Shown here: positions 30,179 through 40,099 of the stretch, one piece after another
Numbering within the stretch: the stretch's first letter is position 1
Layout: each line of letters starts with the position of its first letter
Position numbers and translations under genes: made by a program
Origin: Chitinophagales bacterium
GTDB taxonomy: Bacteria > Bacteroidota > Bacteroidia > Chitinophagales > CAIOSU01
Reading direction: 5' to 3'
Length of the DNA: 64,000 nt
Assembly (NCBI GenBank): GCA_018401955.1
Contig: JAGYJT010000010.1
Coordinates: 1-64,000, forward strand
The notes under the pieces: model-generated
What the model was told of the DNA's origin: nothing
The model's database searches: none
The model's input: the letters and a program-made list of their open reading frames with translations, nothing else

Positions 30179-31546
30179 TTATTGATTTGTGTTAATGGTT
30201 CCTAAACTCTGCATTACATCCAGCTTGCTAGATAGTACATTCAATATGGTATTCAATTGGTTGAGCTGTGCCGCACGCAAATCGGTTTCGGCCACCATCA
30301 AGTCCAAATAGGTCTTTATACCCTCATCGTATTGCAGCTTAATGGTACTGTATACTTCTTCTGATAGGGTTACATTTTCGGTAGCCACTTTCCAATCGTT
30401 CAAATCGCTTTTATAGCGCGCCATCGATTGCTCATACTGCGTGTTGATTACGTTTTTGGTGTTAGAGATATCCTCCGTTAAACGTTGATTAACCAACTTC
30501 TGCTCTTGGATGTTGTGGTATCTTCTTAGTCCTTGAAAAATGGGCAGGTTTAACGATACGCCCACCACAGAGTTTGGAAATGCTTGCCTATACATTTCCG
30601 AGAAATCATCGTTCTGGAAAACATGGTTTCGGTTTGCAAAGGCAGAAAGCGTTGGGAAGAAGCTCCATTTTCGAGCACTAACATTTATGTCCTGCAAGCG
30701 CTTTTGGGTTTGTAGCTGTTGCATTTCAATGCGGTTGTTATAATCCACCAGCATGGTAGTATCCAATAGCATCTCATTTTCCATGGCATACCTGTCAAAC
30801 TTAAGCGCAAACAGCTCGGTGGGCTGTATGCCCATTAACTGGTGCAGATAAGCATACTTGCCTTTCAAAGCCTCATTAGTGCGCTTTAAGTCGGCCAAGG
30901 TGTTGTTTAAAGCAATAGTGGCCCGCTTATAATCGGTGGGGTCTACCACACCGCCTTCGTACAGCGATTTGGCATCTTGCCGTTGTTTCACCAATCTTTC
31001 GCGCACTTGTAGCAAAATGTTGGCTTGTTCTTGAGTTACCAATATATCGTAGTATGCTTTACTTACCGCAACAATGGTAGCAATCTTTACCTCTTCAGTA
31101 TTTTGGTTGTACAGGGTTCGCAACGATTTGGCACTGCGGGTGGCCAACAATAAGTTGTTGTCAAAAATAGACTGCCGTGCCTCTATCAATACATTAGAAG
31201 TATTAAATACCCCAATCCTTACCGGTACCCTTTCGCCGGTAGATGGGTTAGGAAACACACTTACTGGTAGCTCTAAAAAGTGGTTAATGTTAGCCGCAGC
31301 GTCTATTTGAGGCATCCAGCCCGATAGGTTTGCTTTAATCTGCCTATCGTTTATTACCTCATCCAACATTGATTGTTTAATAGCTGGTTGGTTTTCAAGG
31401 GCAATGGCAATCACTTCGCTGAGTGAGTAAGTTTTACTGGTACTATCGGGCAAGGTAGTTTGCGCATGGGCGCTAAAGGTTGCACCCATTAATGCCAAGC
31501 CCATCAATATTTTTATCGTATTCCTCATTACATTATTTGTCTTCAT
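30179..31546 (-). CDS. TolC family outer-membrane efflux protein
   Basis: TolC repeats; start taken at MKTNNVMRNTIKIL (ORF extends to 31606). Confidence 0.9.
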   Translation of the reverse strand: MKTNNVMRNTIKILMGLALMGATFSAHAQTTLPDSTSKTYSLSEVIAIALENQPAIKQSMLDEVINDRQIKANLSGWMPQIDAAANINHFLELPVSVFPNPSTGERVPVRIGVFNTSNVLIEARQSIFDNNLLLATRSAKSLRTLYNQNTEEVKIATIVAVSKAYYDILVTQEQANILLQVRERLVKQRQDAKSLYEGGVVDPTDYKRATIALNNTLADLKRTNEALKGKYAYLHQLMGIQPTELFALKFDRYAMENEMLLDTTMLVDYNNRIEMQQLQTQKRLQDINVSARKWSFFPTLSAFANRNHVFQNDDFSEMYRQAFPNSVVGVSLNLPIFQGLRRYHNIQEQKLVNQRLTEDISNTKNVINTQYEQSMARYKSDLNDWKVATENVTLSEEVYSTIKLQYDEGIKTYLDLMVAETDLRAAQLNQLNTILNVLSSKLDVMQSLGTINTNQ

Positions 31547-32054
31547 GGTTAATTGCTTCGCCCACTTCATCACAACCGTTTCCTTTAATCCCTTTACAGG
31601 CATCACCGTTTATTTGGCTCAGGTTATCAATCATTTGCCTAAGCACCTGTTTGCAACCGTTTAGCTGCTCCGCTTCAATGCCAGCTTCGGTATTTTCAAT
31701 TGTTGATTGCAGCAACGGGAAAAGCCTGGCCCTTATCTCCGAGCCCTTACTAGTAATGTAAAGTAGGTTGTTGCGCTTATCCTTATCATCGGGCACTCTG
31801 GTTATCAAGCCATTTTTCTCCATGGTTTGCAACATTCGGGCAATACTGGTTTTGTCTTTGCCGTAAAGGTCTGCTAGGTCTTGTTGGTTCCTGCCATCCT
31901 CAATCCACAGCATAATCAACAGCCTATATTGCTCTGCGGTAATTTCTCCGCCTGTTTCGTATAGCTTTCTAGCCAAAAGCCTCGTCATCTCTCGCTTTAC
32001 CCGGGCGGTAAGGTATCCAATTGACTCGTTGGGTATGTATGTTTGTTCGCTCAT
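31533..32054 (-). CDS. MarR family transcriptional regulator
   Basis: wHTH NQQDLADLYGKDKTSIARMLQTMEKNGLI; start at MSEQTYIP. Confidence 0.9.
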   Translation of the reverse strand: MSEQTYIPNESIGYLTARVKREMTRLLARKLYETGGEITAEQYRLLIMLWIEDGRNQQDLADLYGKDKTSIARMLQTMEKNGLITRVPDDKDKRNNLLYITSKGSEIRARLFPLLQSTIENTEAGIEAEQLNGCKQVLRQMIDNLSQINGDACKGIKGNGCDEVGEAINHEDK

Positions 32055-32241
32055 TAAAATATTAGTTGCATATACAACGATTACAAAGGTAATAGGTTCA
32101 CCGCAACCAATCAATGTTACAACATAAATTTTTAAACCAACTATGTTAAATCATGGTTAAACTGCCCCAAGAGGTAAGTGTAATGTATCTTTGCCTTCAC
32201 GGTTAATTATTGTTAACTTGTGGTTAATAGTACTTTTTTGG

Positions 32242-34128
32242 ATGAAATACCTACCCTTTTTTATTGCGCTATTAGCCTCAGTTGCCGCTATTAACAGTTA
32301 CGGACAAGCCTGTAGCACCACCAACGGCACCAACTGCGTATGTCCGGATGGGAGTACCCAATGCGAGTTGCTGCCAGATGTAATGATATCGTGGTATTTT
32401 ATAGCTAATGATACGCCTCGCGAATATTCGCAAACCGGAAATGGCATTAATGATGGTAAGCTAAAAATATCTGGCGCTATACCCAATGTAGGTTATGGTG
32501 CCTTGGAAGTGATTGCAACCGATACGTTAGTTTGTGGCACCGATACCCTGCATGACCCAACCAGAAGTATTGCCCTATGCCCCGATGGAACAGAGCCTAA
32601 ATACTTACTGAACCAGCGCATTTTTAGCAAAGACGGCGACTCTATTACATACTACGATAGGCCAGCAGGAAGCCAAAGTTATCACCCAACCCATTTGCAC
32701 AGCCACGTGGATGACTGGATGTACCTAAGCCTGCGCATTGAGGATGTTAATGAGCCTGATACCCTTAAGTGGCCTATAGTGGGCAATGGTTCTAAGCTTG
32801 GCTATTGCCTAGCAGATTTTGAGCCTTGCACTTATAGTGGTTTTTATGGTGCTTGCAGAGACAACCATTTATATGGCATGGGCAACATTTTAACCAACCT
32901 AAGCAATATCCCTAATTTTGGAATGGGCGGAGGTACATACTCTTGCGGTATTGTTCGCCAAGGGCTCTCAGTTGGTTATGTAGATTTATATAACAAGGAT
33001 ACTGAAGGGATGAACGTGATTATACCACCCGGTACCTGCAATGGCCTGTATTGGATTGTTGCCGAAATTGACCCTGAAAACCATTTTCTGGAATCGAACG
33101 AAGACAACAATTGGACGGCAGTGCCCATACAAATAACCAAACAAGACGCCCCTGGTAACCCTACAGCCAGCATATCCTATAACGGTGACCCGGTGATATG
33201 TAATGGACAAAGCGTAACATTAACGGCCAATGCAGGTAGCAACTTCATATGGTCAAATGGTGCCACTACCCAAAGCATTGAAGTGGACCAACCGGGTGAT
33301 TACTTTGTGGAAGTAACCAATTACTGCGGCACGGCGGTTTCTGATACCGTTACCGTATTCGCATCTAGTATTGCAGCGCCTATTATTGCCGGCGATACCG
33401 TATGCAGGGGTTCGTCAATAACCCTATCAGTGGGCAGCATTAATGGTTATTGGTACAACAAACCAACCGGTGGCAATTTGCTTGCAACGGGCAGCAGCTT
33501 TTCCATCAATAACATTGATAATACTGTAAACCTGTTTGTTGAAGCCGTTGACACCATAAGTGGTACCAACTACTCTTGCAGCAGCCCCCGCACCGAGGTA
33601 GAGATGTATGTAGAGCAAGCCAACATTGTAGGCCTCGATTCTAGCTTTTATGTTACCGATGCACCCGTGCAGATTTATTCGGCCAACCAGTTGGGCACTT
33701 TCAGTGGTAGGGGCATTACCTATGATGGCAATGGCAACATCTATTTTTCGCCAGCACTGGCAGGCATCAATAGTGCATTACCCATTACCTACATTTATAC
33801 TACGCCTAGTGGCTGCGAACTCGATACGGTTATTTACGTGCAGGTACTAGACCCCAACGCTACCGCTATTGCCGTATTTAATAAAACCCCTCTAGGCATT
33901 TATCCCAATCCGGCCGAAACGGCAATAGTGATAACCTTGCCACTGGCAACTGCAGAGAATCAAGTGCTATTGTTATTTGATTCGGCGGGTAAAAAGCTCT
34001 TTGAAGAGCGTATTAACGGAAACGCAACTACCCATCAACTGGATGTTTCTACATTGCCAAAAGGGATGTATATACTGCGCTTAAACACCCTCTACGGTAG
34101 CCAGTATGCCAAATTTATGAAATTATGA
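32242..34128 (+). CDS. T9SS type A sorting-domain protein with lysyl-oxidase-like domain
   Basis: YHPTHLHSHVDDW, CNGLYWIVAEIDPENHFLESNEDNNW, C-terminal IYPNPAETAIVITL...KGMYILRL. Confidence 0.8.
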   Translation: MKYLPFFIALLASVAAINSYGQACSTTNGTNCVCPDGSTQCELLPDVMISWYFIANDTPREYSQTGNGINDGKLKISGAIPNVGYGALEVIATDTLVCGTDTLHDPTRSIALCPDGTEPKYLLNQRIFSKDGDSITYYDRPAGSQSYHPTHLHSHVDDWMYLSLRIEDVNEPDTLKWPIVGNGSKLGYCLADFEPCTYSGFYGACRDNHLYGMGNILTNLSNIPNFGMGGGTYSCGIVRQGLSVGYVDLYNKDTEGMNVIIPPGTCNGLYWIVAEIDPENHFLESNEDNNWTAVPIQITKQDAPGNPTASISYNGDPVICNGQSVTLTANAGSNFIWSNGATTQSIEVDQPGDYFVEVTNYCGTAVSDTVTVFASSIAAPIIAGDTVCRGSSITLSVGSINGYWYNKPTGGNLLATGSSFSINNIDNTVNLFVEAVDTISGTNYSCSSPRTEVEMYVEQANIVGLDSSFYVTDAPVQIYSANQLGTFSGRGITYDGNGNIYFSPALAGINSALPITYIYTTPSGCELDTVIYVQVLDPNATAIAVFNKTPLGIYPNPAETAIVITLPLATAENQVLLLFDSAGKKLFEERINGNATTHQLDVSTLPKGMYILRLNTLYGSQYAKFMKL

Positions 34129-35366
34129 TGATGCACTGTTTGCGAATTGTGGTGTTGTTACTAGCCAGTTATGGTTCCCTCTCTGCTCAACCACATTCAT
34201 TACAAACGTTTACCACCAACAATAGTGCGCTGCAAGAAAACACCATCCGTACCTTGGCAACAGCGCCCGACTCGGCATTATGGGTAGGGACTGAAAACGG
34301 GCTGAGCACCCTAAAAAATGGCAATTGGGCTGCCATTGATACATTCTTAAACCTGCAAATACGAGCAATTGCATTTGATAGCTCGGGGTATGCTTGGGTA
34401 GGTACGTTTCTGCATGGTCTGTGGGTACAAACCGATACCGGATGGATAAATTATTTGCCCAGCAATAGCGATTTGCCTGCAGACCATGTGCGTACTATTG
34501 CGTTTTGCCCCAATGGAGATGCTTGGATAGGCACCGTAGGTGGGGCGGTGATGATAAGCAATGGCGTATGGCAGGTATACCAAACTACCAACACTAATTG
34601 GATTGGCAGCAATATCGGGGCATCTTATTGCTCACCAACCAACGAGATTTGGCTTGGCGGCGTAAACAATGGCTTAATGCATCAAGTTGATACGGGCTGG
34701 GTAATTTACCATGCATCAAGTAGTAACCTGCCCGATAATACCATACTCGATTTGCAAGGCAAGCCCAATGGCGATATAGTGCTGGCTATGCCTACTGGAG
34801 GCATAGCAATATTTGATGGCAACCAAGGATGGATAGTTTACAACACCCTATCGTCATTTAGCCCCTCCAACAGTATTAACCGCATTGCGGTGGGTAACAA
34901 TGGTAAGCTTTACTTCGCATCGGTTGATAAAGGTTTGGTAGTTTTTGAGGGTGGGTTTGATTGGTTCAATATCTCAACCGCTGAGCGCCCCGATACCAGT
35001 GGCACCTATCTACCCGATAACGATATGCTTACGGTATTGCAAGACCCCAACGGCATCATTTGGGCCAGCATATTTAACCAAGGCCTTATGCGTATTGAGT
35101 TTTTAGATACGCTAAGCGGTATTGCATCAACCAACCTAGCTGCAACTGCCCTATATCCAAACCCAGCGCAAGACTTTATTGTTATCGAAACGCTCAGCCC
35201 CAACCTCACCATCACGATAATTGATGTATTGGGTACCGAAGTTTATAATACCGCAACCAACGCCCCTAAAACAAAGGTACCCTTGGGCAATTTGCCCAAG
35301 GGTACTTATATGGTTATGCTTCAATCTGGCGGCGCAACAACTGCACAGCGCCTAATCAAGTATTAG
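34125..35366 (+). CDS. T9SS type A sorting-domain protein with two-component-regulator-type propeller repeats
   Basis: repeats ALWVGTENGLSTL, DAWIGTVGGAVM; C-terminal LYPNPAQDFIVIET...LPKGTYMVML. Confidence 0.8.
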   Translation: MMMHCLRIVVLLLASYGSLSAQPHSLQTFTTNNSALQENTIRTLATAPDSALWVGTENGLSTLKNGNWAAIDTFLNLQIRAIAFDSSGYAWVGTFLHGLWVQTDTGWINYLPSNSDLPADHVRTIAFCPNGDAWIGTVGGAVMISNGVWQVYQTTNTNWIGSNIGASYCSPTNEIWLGGVNNGLMHQVDTGWVIYHASSSNLPDNTILDLQGKPNGDIVLAMPTGGIAIFDGNQGWIVYNTLSSFSPSNSINRIAVGNNGKLYFASVDKGLVVFEGGFDWFNISTAERPDTSGTYLPDNDMLTVLQDPNGIIWASIFNQGLMRIEFLDTLSGIASTNLAATALYPNPAQDFIVIETLSPNLTITIIDVLGTEVYNTATNAPKTKVPLGNLPKGTYMVMLQSGGATTAQRLIKY

Positions 35367-36688
35367 TCAATCAAAATTTTACCTTGGGCGGTTTCGCCAT
35401 CCAAAGTAACGCTATAGAAATACATGCCGCTTTGCAAACCTTCGCGGTTAATGCTCAAAGGGGTACCAGCTACGCCTTGTAAGTTGCGCACCGCCTTGCC
35501 GGTAATATCAACCAACACAAACTGATAGGTAGCACCGTTATGGCCGCTGATATTAATGCTAGCCTGGTTGCCAAATGGGTTAGGGTATACGCTTAGTACA
35601 TTTGCTAGGTTAGTTTCGTTAATACCCACTACTGGTACGGTATCAATAGTAACCAGTACGTCAAATGATTGGGCAATGCCGCATACGTCATTATAGCTCA
35701 ATGCAATGGTATAAGCACCCGTAGAATCATAGGTATAGGTAAAGGCTGCACTGTTATCTGCAAAGCTTTCACCGTTACCAAAATCCCAAGTATAGTTTCC
35801 ATCTACACCAGTGGAATTGTTGTTGATAGTAACTTCATTGTTGTTTACGTTCACACTAAAATCTGCCACGCCAGCAGCTACGCTAGTAATGGTTATTGAG
35901 CTTGTTGCAGTGCACGAAGCCTCGGTAACGGTAACGGTATAAGTACCTGCCGCATTAACACTAAGGGTTTGGCTAGTAGCGCCAGTGCTCCACAAGTAGG
36001 TTGGTGCGCCTGGGCCACCGCTGCTACCGGCAGTTATATCCAACGACTGGCCAGTGCAAAACGAAGTAGCGTTACCAGGGGTAGATGTAAAGGCGTTAAA
36101 GTTGTTACAAGGGTTTACTGCGGCCTCAGAGAAAGTAAATGATTGCGTGTAAACTCTGTCTCCAGTTGTACTTCCATCACCATTTGCCACGTTAGCAATA
36201 ACGTAAAAGGTAACATCACCAGTACCAACAGCAGGAGCCGTCCAACGGAAAGTCCAAGCGTTGGTGGTGCTAGCAATATTATGACCTACATACTCTCTGT
36301 TAAACGACGTAGCTAAAGTAGTAAGGTTAGGGTTTGATAAGCTAAAGGAGCCTGCTTGATTATTGCTGCCATCTAATACGGTAGTTTGAAAGCCAAACTT
36401 CTGCGATGCTCCGTTTGATGGCAACTGATTTACGTTAACAAACAAATTGTAAGTAGTGCCAGGGGTATAACCGTTTGCCAAGCTACCGGTTGGTGCAGTA
36501 TCGAAGCTGATAAACGATGTGGCAGTTACCGGATTGCTTGAGTGGCAACCTGAAGCCGCACAAGTATTTTCACCAGGGGCGCCAGTGCGACCAGGCGGAG
36601 GCTGTGGAGAGCTAGTAAATACAATAGTGTTTGCAGCCAATACCAAAAGCATAGTAAGTGCAACAAGAAGGGTAGATTTTTTAAACAT
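35363..36688 (-). CDS. T9SS type A sorting-domain protein (choice-of-anchor/Reeler-like and PKD-like domains)
   Basis: GRTGAPGENTCAASGCHSS, PKD-like YTWDFGNGESFADNSAAFTYTY, SVYPNPFGNQASI. Confidence 0.8.
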   Translation of the reverse strand: MFKKSTLLVALTMLLVLAANTIVFTSSPQPPPGRTGAPGENTCAASGCHSSNPVTATSFISFDTAPTGSLANGYTPGTTYNLFVNVNQLPSNGASQKFGFQTTVLDGSNNQAGSFSLSNPNLTTLATSFNREYVGHNIASTTNAWTFRWTAPAVGTGDVTFYVIANVANGDGSTTGDRVYTQSFTFSEAAVNPCNNFNAFTSTPGNATSFCTGQSLDITAGSSGGPGAPTYLWSTGATSQTLSVNAAGTYTVTVTEASCTATSSITITSVAAGVADFSVNVNNNEVTINNNSTGVDGNYTWDFGNGESFADNSAAFTYTYDSTGAYTIALSYNDVCGIAQSFDVLVTIDTVPVVGINETNLANVLSVYPNPFGNQASINISGHNGATYQFVLVDITGKAVRNLQGVAGTPLSINREGLQSGMYFYSVTLDGETAQGKILID

Positions 36689-36837
36689 GGTTGAGTTTTG
36701 TTGAAATGGAAGCGCAAATATAAAAAACAATATCAACGCTTTACAACAACTCTAGCCGACCAAAACACAAAATGAATAGTTGTTTTAGCCCAGAAATTAT
36801 TAATTTCAGGTCTTTCAAAGCCTCTACCATGCCCTCT

Positions 36838-37149
36838 ATGACAAAGAACCTAGCGCTAGTGACCCTCATAACAATGATGATAGCGATAACAGGATGTAAA
36901 AAAGAGCCATTTACGGTGCGCACGGGATATGTGGTATGGTCAGGCGATTTTATTGATGGTGGTTGCGGTTGGCTTATCAACTTTCACGCTGATTTACAGT
37001 ACCAGCCCCGCAATATGCCAGAGTCTTTCGAGGTAGACTCGCTGCCCGTAATAGTTACCTATAGGGATTTGAAAAACAGACCTGATTGCCTGAACCGCAG
37101 TGATGTGGATGGGCAAATATATGTGCACAAAATTGAGCGCCCGCTTTAA
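36838..37149 (+). CDS. hypothetical lipoprotein
   Basis: MTKNLALVTLITMMIAITGCKKE lipobox; start uncertain (ORF from 36772). Confidence 0.6.
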   Translation: MTKNLALVTLITMMIAITGCKKEPFTVRTGYVVWSGDFIDGGCGWLINFHADLQYQPRNMPESFEVDSLPVIVTYRDLKNRPDCLNRSDVDGQIYVHKIERPL

Positions 37150-37161
37150 GCAGCACTTTTC

Positions 37162-37962
37162 TTAGTTGCCAGTGCAATACTTCTGCAATGCATTAGCCGC
37201 ACGGGTATGGCCATGCACCTCTGCCTTAGCCCAATCTTTGCAGGCTGCAGAGTTGTTGCCACTGTATTTGTAGCTAAACGCGCGATTGTAGTAGCAGTCT
37301 TTAAGCTTAAAAGCCATATTGATGCACACGGTATAGTCTTCAATGGCTTTTCCATCGTTCTCCAACTCATAGTACAAGTTAGCGCGGTTGTAGTAGGCAT
37401 CTGCCAAATCAGGATTAAAAGAAATAGCCTTACCATAATCAGCAATAGCAGCTTGGTAGTTTTTGTTCTTAAAATGGGCATAGCCACGGTAGTTGTAGGT
37501 CACGGCATCATCGGCACGCAGGGCCAAGCATTTTTCGAAACCTTCAATGGCCTCATCATAACGACCCGTTTGCGAGCACACCAAGCTTTTATTGAACCAA
37601 GTGTTATAGTTCTCCGCATCCAGCTTCAAAGCATTGTTAAGGTCTTCATACGCCCCTTCAAGATCTTTGATGACAGCTTTTTCGATGCCGCGCAAGCTAT
37701 ACGCATCGGCATTATCGGGTTCTTTTAACAACACTTGGGTAAAATCGGAGATAGCACCATAGGGGTCGTTGAGCTTAGATTTAACGATGCCACGGTTGTA
37801 ATATGCCGATGCTGGCGGCACGGCCTCTTTAGCAATAATCAAATCGAAAGTGGAAAGTACTTGGTTGTAATCGGTAACGTTTGCCTGCCATTCCATAAAA
37901 TCTTGGGCATGCATTTGCGCAAAGCTTGCTGCTAGTAGCAGCACAACAAAGAGCTTTTTCAT
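37162..37962 (-). CDS. tetratricopeptide repeat protein
   Basis: signal peptide plus TPR units (AYYNRGIVKSKLNDPYGAISDFTQ...). Confidence 0.88.
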   Translation of the reverse strand: MKKLFVVLLLAASFAQMHAQDFMEWQANVTDYNQVLSTFDLIIAKEAVPPASAYYNRGIVKSKLNDPYGAISDFTQVLLKEPDNADAYSLRGIEKAVIKDLEGAYEDLNNALKLDAENYNTWFNKSLVCSQTGRYDEAIEGFEKCLALRADDAVTYNYRGYAHFKNKNYQAAIADYGKAISFNPDLADAYYNRANLYYELENDGKAIEDYTVCINMAFKLKDCYYNRAFSYKYSGNNSAACKDWAKAEVHGHTRAANALQKYCTGN

Positions 37963-38028
37963 AATAGTGGTGGTTTTTGAGGTATTTGGTGCCTTTTACG
38001 GCAACCACCGCTAGTATGTTGCAAAAAA

Positions 38029-38184
38029 CTAGAATATAGTATAGATAAACGGCGAGGCTGCACCGCCGGCACTGCCCACGGCAATGAGCACGATAACCAG
38101 CAGCAATACCGCAATAACGGGTATGAGCCACCACTTTTTGCGCTCCATGAGGAACTGCCCGAACTCTTTAAAAAACTCAATCAT
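38029..38184 (-). CDS. DUF5989-family small membrane protein (absent from supplied ORF track)
   Basis: 51 aa read from minus strand: MIEFFKEFGQFLMERKKWWLIPVIAVLLLVIVLIAVGSAGGAASPFIYTIF*. Confidence 0.8.
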   Translation of the reverse strand: MIEFFKEFGQFLMERKKWWLIPVIAVLLLVIVLIAVGSAGGAASPFIYTIF

Positions 38185-38280
38185 GGGGTAAATATAAGTA
38201 TTCATTAAAGATACTGCAATACAGCTAGGCTATCAACCCGCTCAAATTCCTTAATTTTGCATTTACAAAATATGCATACC

Positions 38281-38733
38281 ATGAGTTTAGAAACGAATAT
38301 TAACGACGAGATAAAAAAGGCCATGTTGGCTAAAGACCAAGTAAGTTTGCGCGCGCTACGTGCCGTAAAATCGGCCATACAGCTTGCCAAAACATCTGAT
38401 GGCGCCGCCGGTGCTGAGCTTACCGATGCGCAAGAGCTGCAAATACTGCAAAAGCTGGTAAAAACCCGTAAAGATTCTTTGGATATTTACAAGCAGCAAA
38501 ACCGCCCAGACCTCGCCGAAAAAGAACAAGAAGAGGTTGCCGTTATTGAACGCTTTTTGCCAAAACAAATGGATGCCGAAGAGCTGAAAGCCGAAATACA
38601 AAAAATACTGACCGAAACCGGAGCTACTAGCATGAAAGACATGGGCAAAGTGATGGGTGCAGCTAATGCGCGCCTGGCCGGCCGTGCCGATGGCCGCTCT
38701 ATTAGCGAAACCGTGAAAGCGCTACTTTCGTAG
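38281..38733 (+). CDS. GatB/YqeY domain-containing protein
   Basis: KAMLAKDQVSLRALRAVKSAI ... MKDMGKVMGAANARLAGRADG. Confidence 0.9.
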   Translation: MSLETNINDEIKKAMLAKDQVSLRALRAVKSAIQLAKTSDGAAGAELTDAQELQILQKLVKTRKDSLDIYKQQNRPDLAEKEQEEVAVIERFLPKQMDAEELKAEIQKILTETGATSMKDMGKVMGAANARLAGRADGRSISETVKALLS

Positions 38734-38765
38734 TCGATGGTCCATGGCAAAAAAATGCCGCGGTC

Positions 38766-38793
38766 TTGATACTTGATACTAACTACTTGATAC
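38766..38793 (+). repeat. heptad array, word TTGATAC
   Basis: ttgatac|ttgatac|taactac|ttgatac immediately upstream of the CvpA start. Confidence 0.75.
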
Positions 38794-38799
38794 CGGCAA

Positions 38800-39336
38800 A
38801 TGCTTATAGACGTTATCTTAATTATAGCTATTATACTGGGATTTACACTCGGGTTCAGGGGCGGTATTATCCAGTCGCTACTTTCTTTTTTTGGGCTTTT
38901 TTTAGGGGTTGCGGTAGCGGTAAAGTTTACCGCTTTGGTAAGCGAGTATCTTTACAAAAATTTCGATGTACAATCTGCTTACTGGCCATTTTTGGTTTTT
39001 ATTGGCTTGCTCATCCTCGTTATTGTCCTGATGAAACTGGTAGCCATACTACTCGAAAAAGTACTAGATACGGTATCGCTGGGGCTGCTTAATAAGCTTG
39101 CTGGTGCCGCGGTATGGTGCTTTATCATGACTTTGCTAATTAGCCTAGCCCTCTGGTTTGCCGATGGTGGCGGGCTCATCCGCCCTGAATTAAAAGCTGA
39201 ATCATATACCTACCGCTACCTTGTGCCCATTGGCCCGTGGGCGCTGGACGCCATGGGCAATATTATCCCTTGGTTTAAGGGCATGTTTGAGTTGGTTACC
39301 GAGCAATTGGATAAACTTGCTAAGGAGGCCTCTTAA
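38800..39336 (+). CDS. CvpA family protein
   Basis: LIDVILIIAIILGFTLGFRGGIIQSL, four TMs. Confidence 0.85.
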   Translation: MLIDVILIIAIILGFTLGFRGGIIQSLLSFFGLFLGVAVAVKFTALVSEYLYKNFDVQSAYWPFLVFIGLLILVIVLMKLVAILLEKVLDTVSLGLLNKLAGAAVWCFIMTLLISLALWFADGGGLIRPELKAESYTYRYLVPIGPWALDAMGNIIPWFKGMFELVTEQLDKLAKEAS

Positions 39337-39929
39337 TGCTGCTACTGCTCGATAATTACGACTCGTTTACTTACAATCTCTACGATTATCTGTATCGGCT
39401 GGGCATTGATTGTAAGGTAATGCGCAACGATGAATGCTCCCTTGCCGAGCTAGAGGCTTTGCCCTTGCAAGCAATCGTAATTTCACCGGGCCCGGGCAGG
39501 CCCGAAGGTTCGGGCATTACCATGCAAGTTATCCAGCATTACTATAACAAGCTGCCCATACTAGGTATATGCTTGGGGCATCAAGCCTTGGGGCTGTATT
39601 TTGGGGTAAAGTTGGTTCGCGGCCCCGAGCCCGTGCACGGCAAAACCTCGGCATTAACGCACAATAACGATGCAGTATTTGAAGGCATTGAAAACCCTTT
39701 CCTGGTGATGCGCTACCACTCGTTAGTGCTAGCAGGTCTGGAAGACGCTCCATTGGAGATTATAGCCACAACAGCCGATGGCATACCCATGGCCATAAAG
39801 CACCGAGAGTTGCCATTGTATGGCTTTCAGTTCCACCCAGAGTCTATACTTACCCCTGACGGATTAAAGCTGTTGGGAAATTGGTGGGCTGGGGTGATGC
39901 AGGCCAAAAAAATTGTTGCTCAATTGTAA
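39336..39929 (+). CDS. anthranilate/aminodeoxychorismate synthase component II (glutamine amidotransferase)
   Basis: LLDNYDSFTYNLYDYL, ISPGPGRPEGSG, GICLGHQALG, FQFHPESI. Confidence 0.93.
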   Translation: MLLLLDNYDSFTYNLYDYLYRLGIDCKVMRNDECSLAELEALPLQAIVISPGPGRPEGSGITMQVIQHYYNKLPILGICLGHQALGLYFGVKLVRGPEPVHGKTSALTHNNDAVFEGIENPFLVMRYHSLVLAGLEDAPLEIIATTADGIPMAIKHRELPLYGFQFHPESILTPDGLKLLGNWWAGVMQAKKIVAQL

Positions 39930-40099
39930 ATACCGAGGTTAGTAGATACTAGCTTTAAAATTCCCTAAACAATGGGTTCAGAGGAATTTGAGATTTAGCT
40001 CACTCCTTCAACGAGATTCTTCGACTACGCTCAGAATGACAATCAACCAAGTCAAAGCAACTTCACGTCGCGCTCGCGCTTACCGCCAACTTCAACGGT

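Noticed and set aside
32186-32193. TATCTTTG box before the lysyl-oxidase-like gene as a full promoter
   Set aside because: Matches the -7 consensus but no acceptable -33 TTTG at the right spacing; insufficient alone.
40005-40050. ATTCTTCGACTACGCTCAGAATGAC as the IS110 terminal repeat
   Set aside because: Only its right part recurs on the far side of the IS; the rest resembles a dispersed intergenic motif common in many genomes.
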